Positions 46,585 through 54,813 of a stretch of 64,000 bases of DNA are shown here, piece after piece. Where the stretch lies: positions 1 through 64,000 of the forward strand of contig DASUWU010000064.1 in assembly GCA_036378315.1 (NCBI GenBank), in the 5' to 3' direction. Position 1 is the first letter of the stretch. Every line of letters begins with the position of its first letter. Under the pieces are notes generated by a model that saw only the letters and a list, made by a program, of their open reading frames with translations, was not told the origin of the DNA and made no database searches. The DNA is from CALAED01 sp036378315. GTDB lineage: Bacteria > Actinomycetota > Actinomycetes > Streptosporangiales > Streptosporangiaceae. The position numbers and the translations under genes were made by a program.

Positions 46585-47816
46585 CAGCCGTCCGCCCCCG
46601 CCGCGCGGAACTTCTCGCCGGGGCGCGCCGCCCCGGCGGCCTCCTCGGCGGCGTCCCCGGCCGTCTCCTCGGCGCTGACCTCGTCGAGCAGCCGGTCGAA
46701 CAGCGCGGTCAGCTCCTCACCTCCGCCGTGGCCGGAGTCGGCGAGGTAGTCGCGGAACAGGCCGCGCGGCCCGCGGTCGTGAGGCACCGCGGCGGCGTGC
46801 CGCTGGGTGGGGCGGAAGCGCTCGTCGATGTCGATGGACAGCGCGTCGGGCAGCAGCTCGCGCACCGCCTCGGCCAGCCCGGGCCGTGGCCGTTCGGCGA
46901 CGATGACCCGCAGCCAGGCGCCTTCGACATCGGCGGCAACGGCCGCCAGCTCGTCGAGCGAACCGCGCACCGTGCGCAGCCGGCGGGCGGTCGTGATCTC
47001 GGCCTCCCTGACCTCCGCCTCCTGTCCTGGCCCCACTGCGACGATCAGCACGCCGGGACGGATGGTCTCGTCGCCGAAGTCCACCGCGAGCGGCGAGCCC
47101 GCGTACCACAGCGGGCACGGGCCCGGCAGGTGCTGGCGGCGGTGGAGGTGGCCGAGCGCGGCGTACTGGATCGACTCGGGGAACGTGCCGGGCTCCAGGT
47201 AGTACGACATGACCGTCTGGGCCTCGCGCTCGCCGCCGCCGAGTCGCCCGCCGCGCAGTGTGGCGTGGGCGGTGAGCAGGTTGACCGTGCCGTCTTCGAA
47301 ACCGGCCGTCAGCGCCCCGGCCAGCTCCGCCCACTTCAGGGCGTAGGCGATGCCGTGCTGGACCGGGGTGCCGTGCAGGGCCTCGGCGGCGCGGACGGCG
47401 AAGCGGTGCGACAGGAACGGCAGCACGGCCACCCTGGCGTCCTCGCCGGTCCTGGCGGTGAAGGAGACCAGTCCGCCGTCGTCAGGGCCGCGGAACGTGC
47501 CGACGACGTGGATGCCGACGGTGCCGAGCACGGGGCGGTACACATCGAGGAGGTGGGGGTTGTCGTGGTTGCCGGCGAGCACGACGACCTGGCGCCCGTC
47601 CTCGCGCAGCGCGAGCAGGGTGCGCATCACCAGCGACTGCGCGGCCGGTACCGGCGCGGCGGCGTCGAACACGTCACCGGCCACGATCACGAGATCCACG
47701 TCCTCGGCGCCGGCGATGTCGACGATCTCGCCGAGGACGGCGGTCTGCTCGTCGAGGCGCGACCGGCCCTTGAGCACCTTGCCGACGTGCCAGTCGGCAG
47801 TGTGCAGGATTCTCAT
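46584..47816 (-). CDS. sbcD: Exonuclease subunit SbcD (Mre11-type metallophosphoesterase)
   Basis: 410 residues. The metal-binding motifs are HTADWHVGK at the N-terminus, AGDVFD, LAGNHDNPHL and the later GHLHRRQ segment. A C-terminal domain of low conservation ends in an Ala/Glu-rich tail. It is the nuclease partner of SbcC, forming the Mre11-Rad50-like complex in the cytoplasm. First gene of the sbcDC operon. Confidence 0.95.
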   Translation of the reverse strand: MRILHTADWHVGKVLKGRSRLDEQTAVLGEIVDIAGAEDVDLVIVAGDVFDAAAPVPAAQSLVMRTLLALREDGRQVVVLAGNHDNPHLLDVYRPVLGTVGIHVVGTFRGPDDGGLVSFTARTGEDARVAVLPFLSHRFAVRAAEALHGTPVQHGIAYALKWAELAGALTAGFEDGTVNLLTAHATLRGGRLGGGEREAQTVMSYYLEPGTFPESIQYAALGHLHRRQHLPGPCPLWYAGSPLAVDFGDETIRPGVLIVAVGPGQEAEVREAEITTARRLRTVRGSLDELAAVAADVEGAWLRVIVAERPRPGLAEAVRELLPDALSIDIDERFRPTQRHAAAVPHDRGPRGLFRDYLADSGHGGGEELTALFDRLLDEVSAEETAGDAAEEAAGAARPGEKFRAAGADG

Positions 47817-47891
47817 GAGAACGGCCCTCCGGCCTCAAGCAAAACAGAGGCGACGGAGGACCGTCCGTGTATTTCGGTCGATCGGTACGGA

Positions 47892-48038
47892 CTAGGTGAA
47901 GATGCTGACCCCACCCGGGCCGATGAGGAGGCCGAGCACGATGAGGACGATCCCCCACAGCAGCTCGCGCCTGGCCAGAATCACATAGATACCGGCGATC
48001 ACCATGATCACCGCGATGAGCCACAGAATCGTGTACAT
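47892..48038 (-). CDS. GPGG-motif small membrane protein
   Basis: 48 residues, two membrane helices (about 3-20 and 25-42), ending LLIGPGGVSIF. It belongs to a small actinobacterial group recognised by the GPGG motif. Function unknown. The ATG at 48038 is chosen because homologues begin with the M-x-T-x-L-W segment. It lies 76 bases from the sbcD start, same strand, possibly a separate transcript. Confidence 0.75.
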   Translation of the reverse strand: MYTILWLIAVIMVIAGIYVILARRELLWGIVLIVLGLLIGPGGVSIFT

Positions 48039-48137
48039 GCAAGCCGGATCCCCGTGACAAATCGGGCTAAACAGGCTTGAGGGCTCAGACAACCACTAAT
48101 TAGCGATTTAGCCTGTCCTAAATGAGAGGCGGGCGCC

Positions 48138-49367
48138 TCACCGGGCCAGCCGGTAGATCCGGCGCGCGTTGCCGCCCCCCACCAGGCCGGCGATCTTGGC
48201 CGCGTCCCCCGGCGACCACTCCCCCGCCCGCACCCGCTCGGCCAGCGCCGCGCCGAGGCCGCGCCTGAAGTACAGCGCGCCCAGGAGGCACAGCTCGGCG
48301 AGGCCGTAGCAGTCGGTGCTGAAGAGGTTCTTGTGGAACGGCGCCAGCTCGAGCGACTCGGCGAGCACGGCTGCCGAGGCCGCGGCCGTGTAGGTAACGG
48401 TGAGGCCGCAGTCGAGGTACACGTGCGGGTAGACGGCGGCGAGATACCCGGCCTCGCGTACGTACGGGTAGCAGTGCAGCAGCACGACGGGGACCGGCTG
48501 CGCGGCCCGCAGGAAGTCGGTCATCAGCACCGGGTTCGCGCGGTGCAGCCGCAGGTCGGTGTCGCCGAAGCCGGTGTGGAACTGGATCGGCAGGCCGTAG
48601 TCGCGTGCCGTGGCGACCGCGGTCCACAGCGCGTGCCGCAGCAGTACGGGGTCGGTGAGCCTGGGTTCGAGGTGATGGCCGGCGAACCACGCGGCCGCCG
48701 CGGCGACCACCTCGCCCGGCTCCGGCGGCCACGGGTCGAAGTCGAGGCCGCAGCGGTAGGCGATGATCGTCTTGAGGCCGGCGGCGTCGCTCGCCCGCCT
48801 GTACAGCTCCTCGGCGAACTCCTCGGCGTACCCGGCGGCGGACGGGCCGCGCTCGGCGACGTCCTGGGCGACCTGCTCGATGCGGACGATCTCGTGACCG
48901 GGGACGCCGCCGGCGGCGGCTCCCATCTCGGCCGGCGACAGCTCGTCGCCGCCCGGCAGCCCGGTGTCGACGCAGAACGCGCCGATCCCGGCCGCGCCGA
49001 GCAGCCGGCGGTTCACATCGTCGGGGCCGAGTTCGGCGCGGCGCGCCAGGTAGTCGGCGGCCGGCGCGTGCGGCGGCAGGCCGAGCGCGGGCGCGCACCA
49101 GCGCCTGACGGCCAGCCCCACCGGCGTGTCGAAGTGCGTGGTACCCGGCGGTGCGGGCAGCCCGCCTTCGGTGATGAGCCGCTCGAAACCGGCTCGGTCG
49201 AGCGGCACGCGCAGCACGCCGTGACAGTGGTGATCGACCAGCGGCCGGCCGAGCGCCTCGGCCAGCGCCGGCGGGACGTCCCGCGGGATGCCGGCCGGGG
49301 AGCCCGGCGAGGAACCCGGCGGCGGGCCGGGCGGCGGCATGCCAGGCGGTCTGGCTTCGGTGTTCAC
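48138..49367 (-). CDS. Amidohydrolase family protein
   Basis: 409 residues. The N-terminal metal motif is DHHCHG near residue 46, the middle strand has IQFHTGFGDTDLRL, the third has VLLHCYPYVREAGYLA, and the acid is in LFSTDCYGLAELCLLG, all in the order of the amidohydrolase TIM barrel. The first 30 residues are Pro/Gly repeats. This type is the N-terminal half of FluG-like proteins; here there is no glutamine synthetase domain. Substrate unknown. It lies 159 bases downstream of the symporter gene on the same strand. Confidence 0.84.
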   Translation of the reverse strand: MNTEARPPGMPPPGPPPGSSPGSPAGIPRDVPPALAEALGRPLVDHHCHGVLRVPLDRAGFERLITEGGLPAPPGTTHFDTPVGLAVRRWCAPALGLPPHAPAADYLARRAELGPDDVNRRLLGAAGIGAFCVDTGLPGGDELSPAEMGAAAGGVPGHEIVRIEQVAQDVAERGPSAAGYAEEFAEELYRRASDAAGLKTIIAYRCGLDFDPWPPEPGEVVAAAAAWFAGHHLEPRLTDPVLLRHALWTAVATARDYGLPIQFHTGFGDTDLRLHRANPVLMTDFLRAAQPVPVVLLHCYPYVREAGYLAAVYPHVYLDCGLTVTYTAAASAAVLAESLELAPFHKNLFSTDCYGLAELCLLGALYFRRGLGAALAERVRAGEWSPGDAAKIAGLVGGGNARRIYRLAR

Positions 49368-49526
49368 GTCGGTGCTGCCCCCTGCACGTTCGTCGCCCGC
49401 GTCGTCGCCGGTCGAATGACTGATCGTAACGGAGACGTAGCGCCTGGCGGCGCACCGCGATCACAGTCACGGCCGGCCCCCCGCGAAACCGCACAGGGGC
49501 CGGCCGTGGCCGTGAGGATGCCGGCG

Positions 49527-51134
49527 TCAGGTCGACGCGGCCAGGTCGAGCTCCTTGATCTTGGGGTCGCCCTCGTCGGCGTAGTAGTCGTCGGTCCTCG
49601 TGGCGTCCGGCCCGTCCGGCGTCTTGGCCGCCCGGAGCGCGAGCGTGGCGAGGAACGCGACGACCAGGTTGAGCGCGACCGCGATCAACCCGACGTACAC
49701 CGTCATGTGGGTCCCGAAGCCGAGCTTATGGAGGTCGTAGGCGGACCCACCGAAATGGTCCTTGCCGCGGGCCGGGTTCGGGATCTGGTACAGCATCCAC
49801 ATCCCCGCGGACATCCCGGCTACCCAGCCGGCGATCAGCCCGCCCCGATGGAACCAGCGGGTCAGCAGCCCGAGCCCCACGGCCGGCAGGGTCTGCAGGA
49901 TGATCACACCGCCGATGAGCTGAAGGTCGATCGAGAACTGCGGGTCGAGCAGCAGGATGACGGCGACGGCGCCGATCTTCACGACGAGCGAGGCCAGCTT
50001 GCTGACCGCAGCCTCCTCGCTGTCGGTGGCCTCAGGATGGATGTATTCCTTGTAGATGTTCCGGGTGAACAGGTTGGCCGCGGCGATCGACATGATCGCC
50101 GCAGGGACGAGGGCGCCGATGCCCACGGCCGCGAACGCCACGCCGGTGAACCAGTCGGGGAAGATGCGGTCGAACAGCAGCGGCACGATGGTGTTGCCGT
50201 CGGCCTTGCCGCCGCTGGTGAGCGGCTTGACCCCGGCCGCGATGGCCATGAACCCGATCAGCGCGATCAGGCCGAGCAGCAGGCTGTAGGCCGGCAGCGC
50301 GGCCATGTTGCGCTTGATGACGTTGCGGTTGCGGCTGGCGAGGACGCCGGTCGCGCTGTGCGGGTACAGGAACAGCGCCAGCGCCGAGCCCAGCGCCAGC
50401 GTCGCGTAGTTGAGCTGGTTGTTCTTGTTCAGCAGCAGGTCGTCGGTCGGCGTCGGCGTCGAGGCGAACTTCGTCTGCGCGGCGCTGAAGATGTGGCCCC
50501 AACCGCCGAGTCTGGCCGGGATGTAGAAGATGGCGACGAGGATGACCGCGTAGATGAGGATGTCCTTGACGAACGCGATCAGCGCCGGCGCGCGCAGGCC
50601 CGACTGGTAGGTGTAGGCGGCGAGGATGGCGAAGGCGATGATGAGTGGCCAGTGCCCGTTCACGCCCATCGCCTTGAGCGTCGCCTGGATGCCGACGAGC
50701 TGCAGCGCGATGTACGGCATGGTCGCGACGATGCCGGTGATCGCGACGAGCAGCGCCAGCGTCGCCGAGCCGAACCTGGCCCGGACGAAGTCGGCGGGCG
50801 TCACGAAGCCGTGCACGTGCGAGACCGACCACAGCCGGATCAGCACGAGCATGACCATCGGGTAGATGATGACGGTGTACGGCACGGCGAAGAAGCCGGT
50901 CGCTCCGGCGCCGAACACCAGCGCGGGCACGGCGACGAACGTGTACGCCGTGTAGAGGTCGCCGCCGATGAGGAACCAGGTGATCCACGAGCCGAAGCTG
51001 CGGCCACCGAGCCCCCACTGGTCGAGAGAGGCCATGGTCTCCGGGCGCCGCCACCGCGACGCGACGAATCCCATGCCGCTGACCAGGACGAAGAGGACAA
51101 CGAAGATCGTGATTTCGGGGACGTGGTCGGACAT
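49527..51134 (-). CDS. Sodium:solute symporter, MctP-like monocarboxylate permease
   Basis: 535 residues with 13 predicted membrane helices of the SSS family. The Na+ site region near residues 60 (WFLIGGDLYTAYTFVAVPAL) and the motif SSS-like YRSGLRAPALIAFVKD (here YQSGLRAP) fit MctP-type transporters for lactate, pyruvate, alanine or acetate. The C-terminal tail is polar. The ATG at 51134 has GGGGAG upstream. Its neighbour is the DUF3311 protein, the usual partner of these carriers. The window also has lutABC, so lactate import is a reasonable inference. Confidence 0.87.
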   Translation of the reverse strand: MSDHVPEITIFVVLFVLVSGMGFVASRWRRPETMASLDQWGLGGRSFGSWITWFLIGGDLYTAYTFVAVPALVFGAGATGFFAVPYTVIIYPMVMLVLIRLWSVSHVHGFVTPADFVRARFGSATLALLVAITGIVATMPYIALQLVGIQATLKAMGVNGHWPLIIAFAILAAYTYQSGLRAPALIAFVKDILIYAVILVAIFYIPARLGGWGHIFSAAQTKFASTPTPTDDLLLNKNNQLNYATLALGSALALFLYPHSATGVLASRNRNVIKRNMAALPAYSLLLGLIALIGFMAIAAGVKPLTSGGKADGNTIVPLLFDRIFPDWFTGVAFAAVGIGALVPAAIMSIAAANLFTRNIYKEYIHPEATDSEEAAVSKLASLVVKIGAVAVILLLDPQFSIDLQLIGGVIILQTLPAVGLGLLTRWFHRGGLIAGWVAGMSAGMWMLYQIPNPARGKDHFGGSAYDLHKLGFGTHMTVYVGLIAVALNLVVAFLATLALRAAKTPDGPDATRTDDYYADEGDPKIKELDLAAST

Positions 51135-51136
51135 CG

Positions 51137-51379
51137 TCAGCTCCCCTTCTTCTTCGTCATCTGGTAGACGATCGCGGTGCAGACCACGCCGACCACGATG
51201 AACGCCAGTTGCAGCCAGTAGAAGAAGGGAATTCCGGCCAACCGCGGCTCTGTGCGGTTGTACAGGAAGGTCAGCAGCGGGACCACGACCGGGATGAGGA
51301 GCAGCCAGTTCCACGGGCTGCCATCGCTTCGGCCGTTCGTCCGGCCGTTTGGTGGGGAGTTGGTGTTCTGCGGCGCCAA
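51137..51379 (-). CDS. DUF3311 membrane protein, partner of the symporter
   Basis: 80 residues, with a polar 20-residue N-terminus and two membrane helices at about 24-42 and 52-72. DUF3311 proteins are encoded directly before SSS-family symporters in actinobacteria. The gene ends two bases before the symporter start. The TTG at 51379 has GGAGG five bases upstream. Confidence 0.82.
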   Translation of the reverse strand: MAPQNTNSPPNGRTNGRSDGSPWNWLLLIPVVVPLLTFLYNRTEPRLAGIPFFYWLQLAFIVVGVVCTAIVYQMTKKKGS

Positions 51380-51638
51380 CGATCCTCCCTCGTCAGGCCC
51401 CCGTTTCAGATTGAACCGGCACTGCGGAAAGCGACGGCAGCATAGTGCGGACTACATCACGGCTGGGTCGCGACTCCGGCACGACTCGTGCATTCGTTCC
51501 GCAGCGTGCGACATCGCGGCTCGAATGTACCCATATCTGGAAAGCTCGTACCGTGCCGTTGCGGACTCCGGCGGCACCGCACCGTGGCAGCCGTGCTGCT
51601 GGCGGTGGCCGGCGGCGGCGCGGTAGCCTTTGCGCATC
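51380..51638. other. Divergent intergenic region between the DUF3311 and trp leader genes
   Basis: About 260 bases without a supported gene. A TAGCCT -10-like hexamer at 51624-51629 probably drives the trp leader. Nothing else stands out. Confidence 0.4.
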
Positions 51639-51680
51639 ATGCGAACGGTAACGAGCCCGTCGTGGTGGTGGCGCCGCTGA
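51639..51680 (+). CDS. trpL: trp leader peptide (attenuator peptide)
   Basis: A 13-codon open frame encoding MRTVTSPSWWWRR, with three consecutive Trp codons TGG at 51663-51671 and a stop at 51678-51680. It lies 110 bases before the fused anthranilate synthase. A TAGCCT -10-like hexamer 10 bases ahead of the ATG suggests an almost leaderless message. Streptomyces trpE leaders have the same WWW design. This is the classic sensor of Trp-tRNA supply. Confidence 0.88.
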   Translation: MRTVTSPSWWWRR

Positions 51681-51741
51681 GGCGGAGCCACCACGTGCGC
51701 ATGCGACACTCTGGCGACCGCCCTCAACCGGCGGTCGTTTT
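51663..51741 (+). promoter_or_regulatory. trp attenuator with terminator
   Basis: GTGGTGGC in the Trp codons (51665-51672) can pair with GCCACCAC at 51687-51694. GGCGG at 51681-51685 can pair with CCGCC at 51718-51722 as an antiterminator. The terminator is CGACCGCC (51715-51722) pairing with GGCGGTCG (51730-51737) followed by TTTT. Ribosome stalling on the Trp codons would free the antiterminator and allow trpEG transcription. Confidence 0.85.
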
Positions 51742-51789
51742 CCGTTGTCCGGCCGCCGCGAGGGCCCCGAGAACCGAGGGGACCCGTAG

Positions 51790-53961
51790 ATGGACCATGG
51801 CACGGTGGAGACCACCGAGTACCTGACGGCCGGAGGCGTGCGGATCATCCGCACCGCGACCCCGGTGCGTTCCGCGGACTCCTCGGCCGTACTCGAGGAG
51901 ATCGCCGCCGCCGTGGGCCGCCGCCGCGGCGGGGTGCTGGCCTCGGGGATGGAGTACCCGGGTCGCTACAGCCGCTGGCACATGGGCTACGTGGATCCCT
52001 GCCTGGAGGTGGTCGCGCGCGGGCGGCGGCTGGAGGTGCGCGCGTTGAACGAGCGCGGCCGGGTGCCGCTGTCGGCGGTGGCGGCCGCGGTCGGCGGCAC
52101 CGGAGAGGTCGTGACCAGCGACGCCGACCTGATCGAGGTGTTCATCCCGCCGACCGACGGGTTCTTCACCGAGGAGGAGCGCAGCCGCCAGCCCACCGTG
52201 TTCACCGCGCTGCGGGCCATCGCCGGGGTGTTCGGTGGCGGCGACCCGCACCTGGGCCTGTACGGCGCGTTCGGCTACGACCTGTCCCTGCAGTTCGAGC
52301 CGCTCCGGCTGAGGCACGCGCGCCCCGCCGACCAGCGCGACATGGTCCTGCACCTGCCGGACGAGCTCGTCATCGTGGACCGCAAGCGCGAGACGTCGCA
52401 CCGGATGACCTACGAGTTCGTGACCGCGGGCGCCGGCACGGAGGGCCTGCCCAGGCGCACGGAGCCGACGCCGGTGCGGCCCGCGCTAGAGCTGCCGCCG
52501 CAGCCGGTACCCGGCGCGTACGCCCAGGTCGTCAGGGACGCCAAGGAGAAGTTCGTCCGCGGCGACCTGTTCGAGGTGACGCCGGGGCACGTGATGTACG
52601 GCCGGTGCGACTCGCCGGCGACCTTCTTCCAGCGGCTGCGCGAGACGAATCCCGCGCCGTACGAGTTCATGTTCAACCTCGGCGACGGCGAGTACCTCGT
52701 CGGGGCGTCGCCGGAGATGTTCGTCCGGGTGACCGGCGAGCGGGTCGAGACCTGCCCGATCGCCGGCACGATCAAGCGCGGCGCCGACCCCCTCGAGGAC
52801 GCCGAGCAGATCAGGACCATCCTCACCTCGCACAAGGACGAGTCCGAGCTGACGATGTGCACGGACGTCGACCGCAACGACAAGTCCCGCATCTGCGTGC
52901 CGGGGACGGTCAAGGTGCTCGGCCGCCGGCAGATCGAGCTGTACTCGCGGCTGATCCACACGGTCGACCACATCGAGGGCCGGCTGCGCCCCGGATTCGA
53001 CGCGCTCGACGCCTTCCTCACCCACATGTGGGCGGTGACCGTGACCGGCGCCCCGAAGACCTGGGCGATGCAGTTCATCGAGGACCACGAGGACGCGCCG
53101 CGCCGCTGGTACGGCGGGGCGGTCGGGTTCATCGGCTTCGACGGGTCGATGAACACCGGTCTCATGCTGCGCACCGCGCAGATCAGGGACGGCATCGCCG
53201 CGGTGCGGGCGGGCGCGACGCTGCTGTACGACTCCGACCCCGACGCCGAGGAACGCGAGACCTACCTCAAGGCCGGGGCGCTGCTGGAGGCGCTGGAGCT
53301 GGCCGGCGACCCGGCCGCCGCCGCGCGGGCGGCGGCCGCCGCCGAGGCCGCGGGGGCGATGGCGGCCGGGCGGGCGGGGGACGGCCTGACCGTGCTGCTC
53401 GTCGACCACGAGGACTCGTTCGTCAACACGCTCGCCGACTACTTCCGGCAGCAGGGCGCCGCGGTGACGACGCTGCGGCACGGCTTTCCCGAGCCGATGC
53501 TCGACGAGCTGCGGCCCGACCTGGTGGTGCTGTCCCCCGGCCCCGGCCGGCCGGCCGACTTCGACTGCGCGGCGCTGCTCACCGCCTTGGACGCGCGCCG
53601 GCTGCCCGTCTTCGGGGTGTGCCTCGGGTTGCAGGCGATGGTCGAGCACGCGGGCGGGGAGCTCGCGCTGCTGCCGGAGCCCGCCCACGGCAAGCCCGGC
53701 ACCATCAAGATCGCCGGTGGGGAGCTCTTCGCCGGCCTCCCCGACGAGATCGTCGCGGCCCGGTACCACTCGCTGCACGCCACCCCCGACCAGGTGCACG
53801 GCTTCGCGGTGACCGCGCTGCTCGGCGACGTGGTGATGGCGATCGAGGATCCGGCGAACCGGCGGTGGGCCGTCCAGTTCCATCCGGAGTCGATCCTCAC
53901 CGCGGCCGGCCGGCGCGGTCATCAAATCATCGCCAACGTGCTCCGGCTCTGCCGCGCCTGA
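51790..53961 (+). CDS. trpE(G): Fused anthranilate synthase (component I plus glutamine amidotransferase)
   Basis: 723 residues. Residues 1-520 are the chorismate-binding TrpE domain; its signatures include ETCPIAGTIKRG, HKDESELTMCTDVDRND and GGAVGFIGFDGSMNTGL. Residues 535-723 are a glutamine amidotransferase: Cys nucleophile in FGVCLGLQAM and the His-Glu pair in VQFHPESI. The single-chain form occurs in streptomycetes and some other bacteria and makes anthranilate for tryptophan or secondary metabolites. Controlled by the upstream WWW attenuator. The 3' end overlaps the convergent TetR gene by 35 bases. Confidence 0.94.
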   Translation: MDHGTVETTEYLTAGGVRIIRTATPVRSADSSAVLEEIAAAVGRRRGGVLASGMEYPGRYSRWHMGYVDPCLEVVARGRRLEVRALNERGRVPLSAVAAAVGGTGEVVTSDADLIEVFIPPTDGFFTEEERSRQPTVFTALRAIAGVFGGGDPHLGLYGAFGYDLSLQFEPLRLRHARPADQRDMVLHLPDELVIVDRKRETSHRMTYEFVTAGAGTEGLPRRTEPTPVRPALELPPQPVPGAYAQVVRDAKEKFVRGDLFEVTPGHVMYGRCDSPATFFQRLRETNPAPYEFMFNLGDGEYLVGASPEMFVRVTGERVETCPIAGTIKRGADPLEDAEQIRTILTSHKDESELTMCTDVDRNDKSRICVPGTVKVLGRRQIELYSRLIHTVDHIEGRLRPGFDALDAFLTHMWAVTVTGAPKTWAMQFIEDHEDAPRRWYGGAVGFIGFDGSMNTGLMLRTAQIRDGIAAVRAGATLLYDSDPDAEERETYLKAGALLEALELAGDPAAAARAAAAAEAAGAMAAGRAGDGLTVLLVDHEDSFVNTLADYFRQQGAAVTTLRHGFPEPMLDELRPDLVVLSPGPGRPADFDCAALLTALDARRLPVFGVCLGLQAMVEHAGGELALLPEPAHGKPGTIKIAGGELFAGLPDEIVAARYHSLHATPDQVHGFAVTALLGDVVMAIEDPANRRWAVQFHPESILTAAGRRGHQIIANVLRLCRA

Positions 53962-54619
53962 TCGCCGGCGCCGGGCCGGGGCTGGGGCCGGGGCCGGGCG
54001 CGGCGTCGTCGTCGGCGGCCGCCGCGGGCAGCCCGTGGAGGATGAGGTCGACGAGGCCGTCCACCACGGTTTCGCGCGACACCTCGGGGTGGTCGAGCCA
54101 CCATTCGCCGGCGGCGTGGACCATGCCGACGACGGCATGTCCCCAGATGGCGGCGCGGGGCCGGTCGGCGAGGCGGACCTCGGCGCTCATCACGTCGGCG
54201 ATCTCGCGGCCGACCTCGCGGATCACGGTGCTGACCGCGCTGTGCGTGGCCTGGTCCTCCGCGCTGGCCCGATGCATGAGGAACCGGTAGAGCCCGGGGT
54301 TGGCGGAGATCGACGCCAGATAGGTGTCGATCGACGCGCGGGCGCGTTCGCGCATGTCACCCGGCCGCAGGAACCCGGCGCGGACGTCCTCGATCAACCG
54401 CCGGACGTGCCGCTGGGCCAGCGCCTGGTACAGCCCGCTCTTGTCGCCGAAATGGCGGTAAAGGATCGGCTTGCTGATGCCGGCCTCGGCGGCGATCGCC
54501 GCCATCGACGCCGCGGGCCCCTCGCGCTGGATGACGCGGTCGGCCGCCTCGAGCAGCGCGCGGCGGCGCCGCGGGTCGCGGCGCGCATGAGTACCGCTGC
54601 TGGCCGGAGCGCCGGTCAC
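53927..54619 (-). CDS. TetR family transcriptional regulator
   Basis: 230 residues. The helix-turn-helix spans about 20-65: RRRALLEAADRVIQREGPAA, then MAAIAAEAGISKPILYRHF. The C-terminal domain has the TetR_C_33-like SANPGLYRFLMHRASAED. A Pro/Gly-rich tail at the end lies in the overlap with trpE. It is divergent from the DHA2-type exporter (54814), with which it probably forms a regulator-transporter pair. Confidence 0.85.
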   Translation of the reverse strand: MTGAPASSGTHARRDPRRRRALLEAADRVIQREGPAASMAAIAAEAGISKPILYRHFGDKSGLYQALAQRHVRRLIEDVRAGFLRPGDMRERARASIDTYLASISANPGLYRFLMHRASAEDQATHSAVSTVIREVGREIADVMSAEVRLADRPRAAIWGHAVVGMVHAAGEWWLDHPEVSRETVVDGLVDLILHGLPAAAADDDAAPGPGPSPGPAPAIRRGRAGARWR

Positions 54620-54813
54620 CCGGTCATCGTACGGCGACGTGCGCGGCGGCGCGTCGCCCCGTGGCGCCCCGGCCGGAAGTCTATGGTGATGGAGCGATCA
54701 CAGACAGGCACCACGGCGGGCGGCGGCGTGACGGGACGACGACACTACGAAGGACCTCCGCGGGCGGCGCGGCGCGGCGGTCCCCACCGCCCACGCGCCG
54801 GCGCCAACCGGCC

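Noticed and set aside
46584..48180. Further gene between sbcD and the amidohydrolase besides the GPGG protein
   Set aside because: Longer frames here have no ribosome binding site or conserved features; only the 48-residue GPGG protein is supported.
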